Shown here piece after piece: positions 32,948 through 42,066 of a DNA stretch of 64,000 nt. Both the position numbers and the translations under genes were made by a program. Below the pieces are notes generated by a model. It was not told where the DNA came from. It ran no database searches and was given only the letters and a program-made list of their open reading frames with translations. The first letter of the stretch is position 1, and each line of letters begins with the position of its first letter. Source of the stretch: Actinoplanes cyaneus (lineage in GTDB: Bacteria > Actinomycetota > Actinomycetes > Mycobacteriales > Micromonosporaceae); contig NZ_BOMH01000010.1 in assembly GCF_016862095.1 (NCBI RefSeq), positions 48,825 to 112,824 on the forward strand, read 5' to 3'.

Positions 32948-33835
32948 TCACGCGACGTAGTGACCGGCGGCCAGGTCCTCCAGCAGGGTCGGGTGGGCCG
33001 GCTTCCAGCCCAGCAGGCGCTGGGTGGCCTCGCTCGACGCGCGGGCGTCGGTCGCGAACATGCGCCCGACCCAGCCGAAGTGCTCGTCGGCCGCACTGTC
33101 CGGGAACGATCGCACCGGCACCTCCAGGGCGCGGCCGATCGCCTCGGCGATGTCACGGCTGCGGATGCCCTCCTCGGCGACGGCGTGCAGGATCGTGCCC
33201 GCGGGGGCCTGCTCGATCGCGAGGCGGATCAGCGTCGCGGCGTCCCGCACGTGCACGGCCGGCCAGTGGTTCGCGCCGTCACCGACGTACGCCGAAACGC
33301 CTGTGTCCTTGGCGATCCGAGCCAGGATCGAGGTGAAGCCGTAGTCGCCGGGACCGTGCACGGTCGGGGCGAAACGGGCGATCAGCGGCCGCACGCCACG
33401 GTCCGCCAAGGTGAGCGCGACCTGCGCGTTCTCCTGTCGCGGATGGCCGGGGCCGGCCGGGGCATCCTGCTCGGTGATCACCTTCCCGGGCGCGATGCCG
33501 AAGACGCCGGAGGCGATGAGCAGCGGCCGCCCGGTGCCTTCGAGGCCCGCGCCGAGTGCCTCGATCGCCCGCCGGTCGGTCGCCGCGGCGTCCGCCATCC
33601 GGGTGAAGTCATGGTTGTAACCGAGGTGGATGACGCCCTCGGCGGCCGCGGCGCCGGCGTGCAGCAGCTCCGGGTCGTCGATGGTGCCGCGCAGGACCGA
33701 GGCGCCGAGCGCGGCGACCCGGCCGGCGGCGGCCTCCGAGCGGGCCAGGCCGGTGACCCGGTGACCGGCATTGATCAGCTCGGTGACGGTGGCGGAGCCG
33801 ATCCAGCCGCTGGCGCCGGTGACGAAGACGTGCAT
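32948..33835 (-). CDS. NAD-dependent epimerase/dehydratase-family (extended SDR) protein
   Basis: 295-residue extended SDR. Cofactor loop TGASGWIGS (6-14), acidic TIDDPE and conserved RFAPTVHGPGDYG and NHWPAVHVRDAA segments place it with NAD-dependent epimerase-like oxidoreductases; the classical YxxxK is not obvious, as in several members of this subgroup. ATG with a perfect GGAGG site. Divergent from a TetR gene; two 17-bp operators lie in the 86-base shared promoter region, so TetR control of this gene is likely. Confidence 0.88.
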   Translation of the reverse strand: MHVFVTGASGWIGSATVTELINAGHRVTGLARSEAAAGRVAALGASVLRGTIDDPELLHAGAAAAEGVIHLGYNHDFTRMADAAATDRRAIEALGAGLEGTGRPLLIASGVFGIAPGKVITEQDAPAGPGHPRQENAQVALTLADRGVRPLIARFAPTVHGPGDYGFTSILARIAKDTGVSAYVGDGANHWPAVHVRDAATLIRLAIEQAPAGTILHAVAEEGIRSRDIAEAIGRALEVPVRSFPDSAADEHFGWVGRMFATDARASSEATQRLLGWKPAHPTLLEDLAAGHYVA

Positions 33836-33855
33836 GACAGCCTCCACGAGATGTG

Positions 33856-33906
33856 ATGTCACTTGATGACATGAACCGTAGCGTACGTGATGTCATCGTG
33901 TGACAT
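33856..33906. promoter_or_regulatory. Two identical-architecture TetR operators in a divergent promoter
   Basis: ATGTCA-N5-TGACAT occurs twice, at 33856-33872 and 33890-33906, centres 34 bp apart. One is nearer the epimerase start (33835, minus) and one overlaps the promoter of the TetR gene (TAGGAT at 33910-33915, six bases before its ATG). This strongly suggests one repressor controlling both directions. Confidence 0.85.
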
Positions 33907-33921
33907 GACTAGGATCACCGT

Positions 33922-34482
33922 ATGGTGCGATGGGAGCCCGGGGCCGCCGGGCGGCTGCGCGAGGCGGCGATGGAGCTGTACGTCGAGCGCGGCTTCGAAC
34001 AGACGACGGTTGCCGAGATCGCCCAGCGGGCCGGGGTCACCGCGCGTACCTTCTTCCGGCACTTCGCGGACAAGCGGGAGGTGCTCTTCGCGGGCTCGGA
34101 AGACCTGGCCGGAGCACTGATGCGGGCGATCGTGGAGGCGCCGGCCGGGGCGGGCCCGATGGCCGTGGTCGCGGCCGCGCTGGACGTCGGCGGCGGGCTG
34201 CTGGGGCAGGACCGCGAACGATCCCGGCACCGGCAGCTGATCATCAGAGCCAACCCCGAGCTGCAGGAACGTGAGCTGATCAAACTGGCGCGGCTGGGGG
34301 ACCGGCTTGCCGAGGGGCTGCGAGCGCGCGGGATCGCGCCGCGCGAGGCGGTGCTCGCGGCGGAGGCCGGGATCCTGGTGCTGCGAGTGGCGTTCGAGAG
34401 CTGGGTGTCCGGAACCGATCAGGGCGACCTGCGGGTGATCATGGCCGAGACGCTGGCCGCGCTGCGGACGGTGACCGCCTAG
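33922..34482 (+). CDS. TetR-family transcriptional regulator
   Basis: 186-residue TetR-type repressor with a standard helix-turn-helix (QTTVAEIAQRAGVTARTFFR, HFADKREVLFAGSEDL). The rest is helical with no recognised ligand. It is divergent from the epimerase-like gene and likely binds the two ATGTCA palindromes between them. The ATG lies six bases after TAGGAT with no Shine-Dalgarno, consistent with a leaderless transcript. Confidence 0.93.
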   Translation: MVRWEPGAAGRLREAAMELYVERGFEQTTVAEIAQRAGVTARTFFRHFADKREVLFAGSEDLAGALMRAIVEAPAGAGPMAVVAAALDVGGGLLGQDRERSRHRQLIIRANPELQERELIKLARLGDRLAEGLRARGIAPREAVLAAEAGILVLRVAFESWVSGTDQGDLRVIMAETLAALRTVTA

Positions 34483-34541
34483 CCGGCCGGGCCGGCGCTA
34501 CGTCGGCCGCCGAGCCCGCGACCGCGACCGCCGGGCCGGGG

Positions 34542-35807
34542 TCAGGAGGCGCCGGAGAGCCGCAAGCCGGCCCACAGCGTCACCACCGCCGCGATCAGGC
34601 ACAACGGCACAGTGGCCAGGCCAAGCAGCAGGAACTCGCCGGTCCGCGGCGCGGCGTCCCGGGCATGCAGGATCCGCCGCCAGAGCAGCGTCGCCAGCGA
34701 GCCGACGTAGGTCAGATTCGGCCCCACGTTCACCCCGATCAGCACCGCCAGCACCAGTCCGGGTGAGTGTGCCGCGGCCGGCAGCAGGACCAGGGTCGCC
34801 GGCAGGTTGTTCAGCAGGTTCGCGAGCACCGCGGCCAACCCCGCGACGAGGAGCAGCCCCACCAGATCGGCGTGCCGGGGCACCAGCGCGTCGATGCGGT
34901 CGCCGAGCCCGTTCGCGCGCACCGCGAGGACCACCACGCCGAGCCCGAGGACGAACGCGCAGAACATCGGGTTCGCCTCGGTGACGAGCGTGCGGACCCG
35001 CAGTTTGGGCCAGAGCGGGACGGCCAGCGCGACTGCCCCGGCCGCCGCCACCCAGGCCGGCTCGACGCCGAGCGGCTGCAGCGCAGCGAACGCGGCGAGC
35101 GTCAGGGCCAGGACGACCAGGGCGTACTTCGGGGCCGGCCCGGGTGGCTCCGGAAGAGAAGCCCGGCCGTCCAGGTCTTTGGCGAAGAAGAAGCGGAAGA
35201 TCACGTACTCGACGGCGACGACGGCGATCCACGGCACGGCCATCAGCGCCGCGAACCCGGCGAAGCTCAGCCCGCTCGCGGCGAAGGCCAGCAGGTTCGT
35301 CAGGTTGGAGACGGGCAGCAGCAGCGACGCCGAGTTCGCCAGGTGCGTGCAGGCGTAGACGTGCGGGCGGGCGCGGACCCCGGCCCGCGCGGCTACGGTC
35401 AGCACGACCGGGGTGAGCAGCACGACGGTGGCGTCCAGGCTGAGCACCGCGGTGGTCACCGCGGCCGCCGCGAAGACCGCGGTCAGCAGCCGTTGCGGGC
35501 GTCCGCGGCCGAACCGCGCGACGGCCGTGCCGGCCCAGGCGAAGACCCCGTGCTCCTCGGCGAGGTGCGCCAGCACCAGCACGGCCGCCAGGAACAGCAC
35601 TGTCGGCAGCAGCTCCCGCACCTCGTGCAGGGCGTCCCGTGGGGTGACCAGGCCGCCGGCGACGCAGATCAGCGCCGCGGGAACCGCCGCGACCGCTTCC
35701 GGAAGGCCGCGCGGCCGGGCGACGGCGAAGGCGAGCACCGCGCCCAGCAGCACGAGCGCAATGATCGTGAACACCGCCGCACGCTGCCCGATCCGCCGGC
35801 CGGGCAA
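34542..35807 (-). CDS. SLC13/ArsB-type permease
   Basis: About 421-residue polytopic membrane protein of the ion-transporter superfamily (ArsB/NhaD/SLC13). Eleven or so hydrophobic helices are visible, with re-entrant-loop-like motifs SLDATVVLLTPVV, SASLLLPVSNLTN in the first half and NNLPATLVLLPAA, NVGPNLTYVGSLATLLW in the second, the inverted repeat typical of the fold. Substrate could be an anion (arsenite, carboxylate) or Na+/H+; nothing nearby decides. The start is uncertain: TTG at 35807 (used) or GTG at 35774. Ten bases after the CNNM-type gene, so probably in one operon. Confidence 0.85.
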   Translation of the reverse strand: MPGRRIGQRAAVFTIIALVLLGAVLAFAVARPRGLPEAVAAVPAALICVAGGLVTPRDALHEVRELLPTVLFLAAVLVLAHLAEEHGVFAWAGTAVARFGRGRPQRLLTAVFAAAAVTTAVLSLDATVVLLTPVVLTVAARAGVRARPHVYACTHLANSASLLLPVSNLTNLLAFAASGLSFAGFAALMAVPWIAVVAVEYVIFRFFFAKDLDGRASLPEPPGPAPKYALVVLALTLAAFAALQPLGVEPAWVAAAGAVALAVPLWPKLRVRTLVTEANPMFCAFVLGLGVVVLAVRANGLGDRIDALVPRHADLVGLLLVAGLAAVLANLLNNLPATLVLLPAAAHSPGLVLAVLIGVNVGPNLTYVGSLATLLWRRILHARDAAPRTGEFLLLGLATVPLCLIAAVVTLWAGLRLSGAS

Positions 35808-35816
35808 ACACCGGGG

Positions 35817-37136
35817 TCAGGCGACTGTGGCGGGCTTCTCACTCTCGACCGGCCGCAGCCGCAGCCGGGTGATCGCCCGGCCGGTGACCTCGACCACCTC
35901 GGCGGTGTGCCCGTCGATCGCCACCGTCTCGCCCGGCGCGGTCGGGATGTGCCCGAGCCGGGCCAGCACCAGACCCGCCACGGTGGTGTAGTCGCCCTCG
36001 TCCTCCTCCTCGAGGTCCACGCCGATGTCCGGCAGATCGTGGATCGGGAACGTGCCGGGAAGCAGCATCGCGCCGTCGTCCTCGCGGACCACCGACTGCA
36101 CGTCGCGGTCGGTCTCGTCGTAGATCTCGCCGACCACCTCCTCGACGAGGTCCTCCATCGTGACGATGCCGTCGATCGCGCCGCGCTCGTCCACCACCAG
36201 CGCGAGCTGCTGACGCTGGGAGCGCAGCTGGCGCAACGCGTCGGTGATCTTCAGCGTCTCGGGGAGGAAGAGCGGCGTGAACATGTGGTCGATAACGTGC
36301 CCGTCCGAGCCGATCAGGTCACGCAGGTGCACCACGCCGAGCACGTCGTCGAGCCCCAGCGGCCCGGTCACCGGCGCCCGCGAATGCCCGCCCTCGACCA
36401 GGAGCTGCAGGGCCTCGCCGGACTTCATCACGGCCGGCAGGATCAGCACGTCGCGGCGCGGGACCAGGATCTCCCGCAGGGTCCGGTCGGCGATCTCGAA
36501 CGCGCCGCTGATGATCGTGCGCTGCTCCGGCGTGAACTCCTGCTGCTGGGCGACCATGTCCCGGATCTCCTCGGTGCTGACCTCCTCGCGGGCCGCGTCC
36601 GGGTCACCGCCGGCCATCCGCACCACCAGGTCGGTGGCCTTGCCGAGGAACCAGACCACCGGCCGGGACAGCGTCGCCAGCACGTCCAGCGGGCGGGCCA
36701 CCGTCAGCGCCCAGCCCTCGGCGCGCTGCATCGCCACCCGTTTCGGCGCGAGCTCGCCGATGACCAGGGTGAAGAAGGTCAGGACGATCGTGACGAGCAC
36801 GATCGCGGCCGGCTCGGCGGCGGTGCCGAGGAAGCCGAGCGGGCCGATCAGCGGCTGCGCGAGGGAGACGGCCGCGGCCGCCGACGCCAGGAAGCCGGCC
36901 AGGGTGATGCCGATCTGAATGGTGGCGAGAAACCGATTCGGATCCCGCGCGAGTTTGGCCAGGGTCCGCCCTGTCCGGGACTGCCGCTCCAGGCGCTGGA
37001 GCTGGCTCTCCCGCAGCGAGATCAGGGCCATCTCACTGCCCGAGAACGCCGCGTTGAGCAGCACCAGAACCACGACCAGGACAACTTGCCACCCGTATCC
37101 GCCCACGGCGGACATCAACTCCCTCGCACACGTCAT
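35817..37136 (-). CDS. CNNM/CorC (HlyC-like) transporter-associated protein
   Basis: 439-residue protein with a CNNM transmembrane domain (about 15-195: VVLVVVLVLLNAAFSGSEMA, ATIQIGITLAGFLASAAAA, GELAPKRVA), tandem CBS domains (about 215-335: VPRRDVLILP, LALVVDERGAIDGIVTMEDL, VEEVVGEIYDE) and a CorC_HlyC domain at the C-terminus. Such proteins are linked to Mg2+/Co2+ efflux or Na+-coupled Mg2+ export. All domains are complete. It precedes the SLC13-type permease on the same strand. Confidence 0.92.
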   Translation of the reverse strand: MTCARELMSAVGGYGWQVVLVVVLVLLNAAFSGSEMALISLRESQLQRLERQSRTGRTLAKLARDPNRFLATIQIGITLAGFLASAAAAVSLAQPLIGPLGFLGTAAEPAAIVLVTIVLTFFTLVIGELAPKRVAMQRAEGWALTVARPLDVLATLSRPVVWFLGKATDLVVRMAGGDPDAAREEVSTEEIRDMVAQQQEFTPEQRTIISGAFEIADRTLREILVPRRDVLILPAVMKSGEALQLLVEGGHSRAPVTGPLGLDDVLGVVHLRDLIGSDGHVIDHMFTPLFLPETLKITDALRQLRSQRQQLALVVDERGAIDGIVTMEDLVEEVVGEIYDETDRDVQSVVREDDGAMLLPGTFPIHDLPDIGVDLEEEDEGDYTTVAGLVLARLGHIPTAPGETVAIDGHTAEVVEVTGRAITRLRLRPVESEKPATVA

Positions 37137-37382
37137 GATCCGCCGCCGAGGATCGGCGTCGAATCAGGTCAAGGTACCCAGCGAAGCTGAACGTCACTCT
37201 CAGGATCTGTTCTTTTTGTTGACATCGAGCGCGGCGGGGTGACCGGCGTCTCCCGGCGTCAACAGGGCGTCAATAACGACGCGAACGGCGTCTGCGCGGT
37301 GTGAACGACCCTGCCACCCGCGCCCGCGGCGAGGTTGAGTTCCGGCGTACCCCGAAAACCCCTCGATCCCAGGAGAACTCCC
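37137..37382. promoter_or_regulatory. Upstream region of the kdp operon
   Basis: 246 bases between the divergent CNNM gene and the kdp operon. It has a T-rich stretch with TTGACA at 37219-37224 but no good -10 at the right distance, and several GGCGTC/GCGTCA direct repeats between 37247 and 37290 that could be activator sites, for example for KdpE. No sequence matching the E. coli KdpE box is visible. AGGAG precedes the first small reading frame. Confidence 0.45.
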
Positions 37383-37463
37383 GTGGCCGATCTCGGCTTC
37401 GTCGTGCTCACGGTGGCGCTGTTCGCAGCGCTGACCGTGCTGGTCCGGGCGGTCGAACGCTGA
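37383..37463 (+). CDS. 26-residue membrane microprotein leading the kdp operon
   Basis: A GTG-initiated reading frame of 26 codons preceded by a strong AGGAG site, encoding one hydrophobic helix ([19 protein letters not shown]) ending in RAVER. Its TGA overlaps the kdpF ATG as TGATG, so the two are translationally coupled. Size and topology are like KdpF, but it is a separate peptide upstream of it. Gene finders usually miss frames this short. A role as a second small stabilising subunit of the Kdp pump is inference. Confidence 0.7.
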   Translation: MADLGFVVLTVALFAALTVLVRAVER

Positions 37464-37552
37464 TGAGCGCCGTCAACCTCGCCGGCCTGATCATGGCCGT
37501 CCTGCTGGCCGCCTTCCTGGTGGCCGCCCTGCTCTTCCCGGAGAGATTCTGA
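37463..37552 (+). CDS. kdpF: Kdp potassium pump small subunit KdpF
   Basis: 29-residue single-helix peptide ([20 protein letters not shown]) with the conserved C-terminal FPERF. KdpF stabilises the KdpABC complex in the membrane. It overlaps the upstream microprotein (TGATG) and its TGA overlaps the kdpA ATG (TGATG). Confidence 0.9.
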   Translation: MSAVNLAGLIMAVLLAAFLVAALLFPERF

Positions 37553-39198
37553 TGTCCGGCTGGTTTCTGACCCTCTCGCTGGTGGTCGCGCTGGCCGCGG
37601 TCCACCGGCCGTTCGGCGACCACATGTACCGCGTCGTCGTCGACAAGCGGCACACCATGGTGGAGCGCGGCATCTACCGCGCGGTCGGCGTGGACCCCGC
37701 GGCCGAGCAGACCTGGGGCGTCTACGCCCGGTCGGTGCTGGCGTTCTCCGCCGTCTCGATCCTCTTTCTCTACCTGCTGCTGCGTCTGCAGGACCGGCTC
37801 TGGCTGTCACTGGGCATGGACCCGGTCAAGGACCACGTCGCCTGGAACACCGCGGTCAGCTTCGTCACCAACACCAACTGGCAGGCGTACGCGGGGGAGT
37901 CCACGATGGGCCACCTCGCGCAGATGTCCGGCCTGGCCGTGCAGAACTTCGTGTCGGCCGCCGTCGGGATCGCCGTCGCGGTCGCGCTGCTGCGCGGTTT
38001 CGCCGCCCGGAAGGCGAGCACGCTGGGCAACTTCTGGGTCGACCTGACCCGGATCACGCTGCGGATCCTGCTGCCGATCTGTGTGCTGGCCACGCTGATC
38101 CTGATGATCTCCGGGACGGTGCAGAACCTCTCCGGCGGCACCGACGTCACCACGCTGACCGGAGCGACGCAGCACCTCACCGGGGGCCCGGTCGCCTCGC
38201 AGGAGGCGATCAAGGAGCTGGGCACGAACGGCGGCGGCTTCTACAACGCCAACTCCGCCCACCCGTTCGAGAACCCGAGCGTGTGGACGAACTGGCTGCA
38301 GCTGTTCCTGATCCTGCTGATCCCGTTCAGCCTGCCGCGGGTCTTCGGCCGGATGATCGGGCAGAACCGTCAGGGGTACGCGATCGTCGCCGTGATGGCG
38401 GTCCTGGCGATCGCCAGCATCGCGCTGACCGTGGGTTTCGAGACGCACGGCGCCGGCACGGTCCCGCAGGCGGCGGGCGCGGCGATGGAGGGCAAGGAGG
38501 CCCGCTTCGGGGTCAGCGGCTCGGCGGTCTACGCGGCCGTCACCACGCTCACCTCGACAGGCGCGGTCAACTCGTTCCACGACTCGTACACGTCGCTGGG
38601 CGGCATGATGCCGATGATCGACATGATGCTCGGCGAGGTCGCTCCGGGCGGCACCGGATCGGGCCTCTACGGGCTGCTCGTCCTCGCGCTGATCACGGTC
38701 TTCGTGGCCGGGCTGATGGTCGGGCGCACCCCGGAGTACCTGGGCAAGAAGATCGGCGCCCGGGAGATCAAGCTGGCGTCGCTCTACTTCCTGGTCACGC
38801 CCGCTCTGGTGCTGATCGGGACGGCCGCCGCGTTCGCGACCGGCAACAACGCCACGGCACTGAACACCGGGCCGCACGGGCTCTCCGAGGTGCTCTACGC
38901 CTTCACGAGCGCCGCCAACAACAACGGCTCGGCGTTCGCCGGCATCACCGTCAGCACCGGCTGGTGGGACACCGCGACCGGCCTGGCGATGCTGCTCGGG
39001 CGGTTCGTGCCGCTGATCCTCGTGCTCGCGCTGGCCGGTTCGCTCGCCAGGCAGCAGCCGGTGCCCGAGTCGGAGGGCACGCTGCCGACGCATCAGCCGC
39101 TCTTCGTCGGCATGGTCGTCGGCGTGACCGTCGTGCTCGTCGCGCTGACCTTCCTCCCCGCTCTCGCTCTCGGACCCCTCGCGGAGGGCCTCTCATGA
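37552..39198 (+). CDS. kdpA: Potassium-transporting ATPase subunit KdpA
   Basis: 548-residue ion-channel-like subunit that binds and conducts K+ in the high-affinity Kdp pump. Ten hydrophobic helices with the four degenerate selectivity-filter loops, including [31 protein letters not shown] and [12 protein letters not shown], are complete. Start and stop overlap kdpF and kdpB respectively (TGATG, ATGA), so the operon is translated as a coupled unit. Expression should rise under K+ limitation through KdpDE encoded downstream. Confidence 0.97.
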   Translation: MSGWFLTLSLVVALAAVHRPFGDHMYRVVVDKRHTMVERGIYRAVGVDPAAEQTWGVYARSVLAFSAVSILFLYLLLRLQDRLWLSLGMDPVKDHVAWNTAVSFVTNTNWQAYAGESTMGHLAQMSGLAVQNFVSAAVGIAVAVALLRGFAARKASTLGNFWVDLTRITLRILLPICVLATLILMISGTVQNLSGGTDVTTLTGATQHLTGGPVASQEAIKELGTNGGGFYNANSAHPFENPSVWTNWLQLFLILLIPFSLPRVFGRMIGQNRQGYAIVAVMAVLAIASIALTVGFETHGAGTVPQAAGAAMEGKEARFGVSGSAVYAAVTTLTSTGAVNSFHDSYTSLGGMMPMIDMMLGEVAPGGTGSGLYGLLVLALITVFVAGLMVGRTPEYLGKKIGAREIKLASLYFLVTPALVLIGTAAAFATGNNATALNTGPHGLSEVLYAFTSAANNNGSAFAGITVSTGWWDTATGLAMLLGRFVPLILVLALAGSLARQQPVPESEGTLPTHQPLFVGMVVGVTVVLVALTFLPALALGPLAEGLS

Positions 39199-41255
39199 CC
39201 GCCGTTCTGGAAAAGACCCAGACCAGGAACACAACAAAGACGATTGCCGCCGTACGGCGTGACGCCCTGCCCGACGCGCTGCGCAAGCTCGACCCGCGCA
39301 CCCAGTGGCGCAACCCGGTCATGTTCATCGTCGAGATCGGCGCGGTCTTCACCACCGTCCTGTCGATCGCCGAGCCCAGCCTCTTCGCGTGGCTGATCAC
39401 CGGCTGGCTGTGGCTGACCGTGCTCTTCGCGAACCTGGCCGAGGCGGTCGCCGAGGGACGGGGCAAGGCGCAGGCCGCCGCGCTGCGCTCCGCCAAGCAG
39501 GACACCATGGCGCGCCTGAGGGACGGCCGGGTCGTGCCGGCGCCGGACCTTGCGCTCGGCGACGTGGTGGTGGTCGAGGCCGGCGAGACCGTCCCCGGCG
39601 ACGGTGACGTCGTCGAGGGCATCGCCAGCGTCGACGAGTCGGCGATCACCGGCGAGTCCGCCCCGGTCATCCGGGAGTCCGGCGGCGACCGGTCGGCGGT
39701 CACCGGCGGCACGAGGGTGCTCAGCGACCGCATCGTCGTGCGGATCACCCAGCGGCCCGGCGAGAGCTTCGTGGACCGGATGATCGCCCTGGTCGAGGGC
39801 GCGAACCGGCAGAAGACCCCGAACGAGATCGCGCTGAACATCCTGCTGGCCGCCCTCACGATCATCTTCCTGCTGGCCGTGGTCACGCTGCAGCCGCTGG
39901 CGATCTTCAGCAAGGCGTACCAGGCGGCGGCCCCGGACAGCGCCGCGATCACCGCGCACGGCGTGACCGGGATCGTGCTGGTGTCCCTGCTGGTCTGCCT
40001 GATCCCGACCACCATCGGGGCGCTGCTCTCCGCGATCGGCATCGCCGGCATGGACCGGCTCGTGCAACGCAACGTCCTCGCGATGAGCGGCCGGGCCGTG
40101 GAGGCGGCCGGTGACGTGAGCACGCTGCTGCTCGACAAGACCGGCACGATCACCCTCGGCAACCGGCAGGCCTGCGAGTTCGTACCGCTGAAGGGGGTCG
40201 ATCCGCAGGCTCTTGCCGACGCCGCGCAGCTCAGCAGCCTCGCCGACGAGACTCCGGAGGGTCGCTCGATCGTGGTGCTCGCCACGAGCGAGTACGGGCT
40301 ACGGGAGCGTGAGGCGGGCCTGATGACCGGCGCCACCTGGGTGCCGTTCACCGCGCAGACCCGGATGAGCGGCGTCGACCTGCCCGGCCGCAGCATCCGC
40401 AAGGGCGCGGCCGCCTCGGTGATCACGTGGGCGCGGCAGCACAGCGCCGAGGTCGACGCCATCGTGGACCGGATCAGCGACGAGGGCGGAACACCACTGG
40501 TCGTGGCCGAGAACGATCAGATCCTCGGCGTGATCCACCTCAAGGACGTGGTGAAGCCCGGGATGCGGGCGCGGTTCGACGAGATGCGCCGGATGGGCAT
40601 CCGGACCGTGATGATCACCGGCGACAACCCGCGCACCGCGGCCGCGATCGCCGCCGAGGCCGGGGTCGACGACTTCCTCGCCGAGGCCACGCCCGAGGAC
40701 AAGCTGGCGCTGATCAGGAAGGAGCAGCAGGGCGGCCGGCTGGTCGCGATGACCGGTGACGGCACCAACGACGCGCCCGCGCTCGCCCAGGCGGACGTCG
40801 GCGTGGCCATGAACACCGGCACGTCGGCCGCGAAGGAGGCCGGCAACATGGTCGACCTCGACTCCGACCCGACGAAACTGATCGAGATCGTGGAGATCGG
40901 CAAGCAGTTGCTGATCACCCGGGGCGCGCTGACGACGTTCTCCATCGCCAACGACATCGCCAAGTACTTCGCGATCATCCCCGCCATGTTCGCCGGGGTC
41001 TACCCGGGCCTGGACACGCTCAACGTGATGCGGCTGCACTCGCCCGGCTCGGCGATCCTCTCCGCTGTCGTCTTCAACGCGATCGTGATCGTCTTCCTGA
41101 TCCCGCTCGCCCTGCGCGGGGTCCGCTACCGGCCGTCGTCGGCCGCCGCGCTGCTGCGGCGCAACCTGCTGATCTACGGCGTCGGCGGGGTCGTCGCGCC
41201 GTTCCTCGGCATCAAGCTCCTCGACCTGTTCATCCAGCTCATCCCCGGGATCTGA
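39195..41255 (+). CDS. kdpB: Potassium-transporting P-type ATPase subunit KdpB
   Basis: 686-residue type IA P-type ATPase that energises K+ import. Landmarks: actuator TGES (152-155), phosphorylated Asp314 in [15 protein letters not shown], nucleotide-binding KGAAAS, and the hinge [20 protein letters not shown]. Membrane helices flank these domains. The ATG overlaps the kdpA stop (ATGA); this start gives the family length, while an upstream reading in another frame does not. Confidence 0.97.
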   Translation: MTAVLEKTQTRNTTKTIAAVRRDALPDALRKLDPRTQWRNPVMFIVEIGAVFTTVLSIAEPSLFAWLITGWLWLTVLFANLAEAVAEGRGKAQAAALRSAKQDTMARLRDGRVVPAPDLALGDVVVVEAGETVPGDGDVVEGIASVDESAITGESAPVIRESGGDRSAVTGGTRVLSDRIVVRITQRPGESFVDRMIALVEGANRQKTPNEIALNILLAALTIIFLLAVVTLQPLAIFSKAYQAAAPDSAAITAHGVTGIVLVSLLVCLIPTTIGALLSAIGIAGMDRLVQRNVLAMSGRAVEAAGDVSTLLLDKTGTITLGNRQACEFVPLKGVDPQALADAAQLSSLADETPEGRSIVVLATSEYGLREREAGLMTGATWVPFTAQTRMSGVDLPGRSIRKGAAASVITWARQHSAEVDAIVDRISDEGGTPLVVAENDQILGVIHLKDVVKPGMRARFDEMRRMGIRTVMITGDNPRTAAAIAAEAGVDDFLAEATPEDKLALIRKEQQGGRLVAMTGDGTNDAPALAQADVGVAMNTGTSAAKEAGNMVDLDSDPTKLIEIVEIGKQLLITRGALTTFSIANDIAKYFAIIPAMFAGVYPGLDTLNVMRLHSPGSAILSAVVFNAIVIVFLIPLALRGVRYRPSSAAALLRRNLLIYGVGGVVAPFLGIKLLDLFIQLIPGI

Positions 41256-41260
41256 TCCAG

Positions 41261-42064
41261 ATGCGTCTACCTGCCTGGCTCGCTCACCACCTCGCCGCGC
41301 TGCGGGCGCTGCTCGTCCTCACCGTGATCCTCGGTCTCGCCTATCCACTGCTGTTCGTCGGCGCCGGCAAGATCCCCGGACTGTCCGCCAAGGCCGGCGG
41401 GTCGCTGGTGACCGTCGGCGGCAAGGCCGTCGGCAGCTCCCTGATCGGCCAGTCGTTCGGTGACGACCCGCGCTACTTCCAGAGCCGGCCGTCGGCCGGC
41501 GCCTACGACCCCACGGCGACCGGCGCGAGCAATCTCGGGCCGGAGGACGTGGTCGACACCCCGGACCGGCAGAGTCTGCTCACCCAGGTCTGTGCCCGCG
41601 GTCTGGCGATCGGCAAGCGGGAAGGCGTGGACGGCAGCCGGCCCTTCTGCACTGCCGACGGGGTCGGCGCGGTCCTCGCCGTCTTCCACCGGGACGGCTT
41701 CACCGGGCCGGTCACCAGGGTCGTGTCGGTCAACCAGACCGGCGCCCCGTTCCTCACCACCTATCAGGGGGTGACCGTCGAACCGGCCGAGGCGGGCGAG
41801 GACTACCGGGCCCTCGGCGCCGTGATCACCCCGATCCGCGGCAACGCCCCGGACCACCCGGTGGTGCCCGCCGACGCGGTCACGGCGAGTGCCTCCGGTC
41901 TCGACCCCGGCATCTCTTCCGCGTACGCGGATCTGCAGGCACCGCGGGTGGCCCGGGAACGTGGCGTCACACTTGATCGCGTACATCAGCTGATCGGAAG
42001 GAACACCGAGGGTGGCGTCGTCAACGTGCTGAAGCTGAACGTCGCGCTGGACGGCGGCAACTGA
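41261..42064 (+). CDS. kdpC: Potassium-transporting ATPase subunit KdpC
   Basis: 267-residue membrane subunit that assists ATP binding of KdpB. One N-terminal helix (ALLVLTVILGLAYPLLFVGA), then the conserved GSxLIGQSF, YFQSRPSAG and C-terminal GLDPGISSAYADLQAPRVA and GRNTEGG motifs. It is longer than E. coli KdpC (about 190) because of an insertion around residues 110-190, a common actinobacterial feature. Five bases after kdpB, two before kdpD. Confidence 0.95.
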   Translation: MRLPAWLAHHLAALRALLVLTVILGLAYPLLFVGAGKIPGLSAKAGGSLVTVGGKAVGSSLIGQSFGDDPRYFQSRPSAGAYDPTATGASNLGPEDVVDTPDRQSLLTQVCARGLAIGKREGVDGSRPFCTADGVGAVLAVFHRDGFTGPVTRVVSVNQTGAPFLTTYQGVTVEPAEAGEDYRALGAVITPIRGNAPDHPVVPADAVTASASGLDPGISSAYADLQAPRVARERGVTLDRVHQLIGRNTEGGVVNVLKLNVALDGGN

Positions 42065-42066
42065 CC

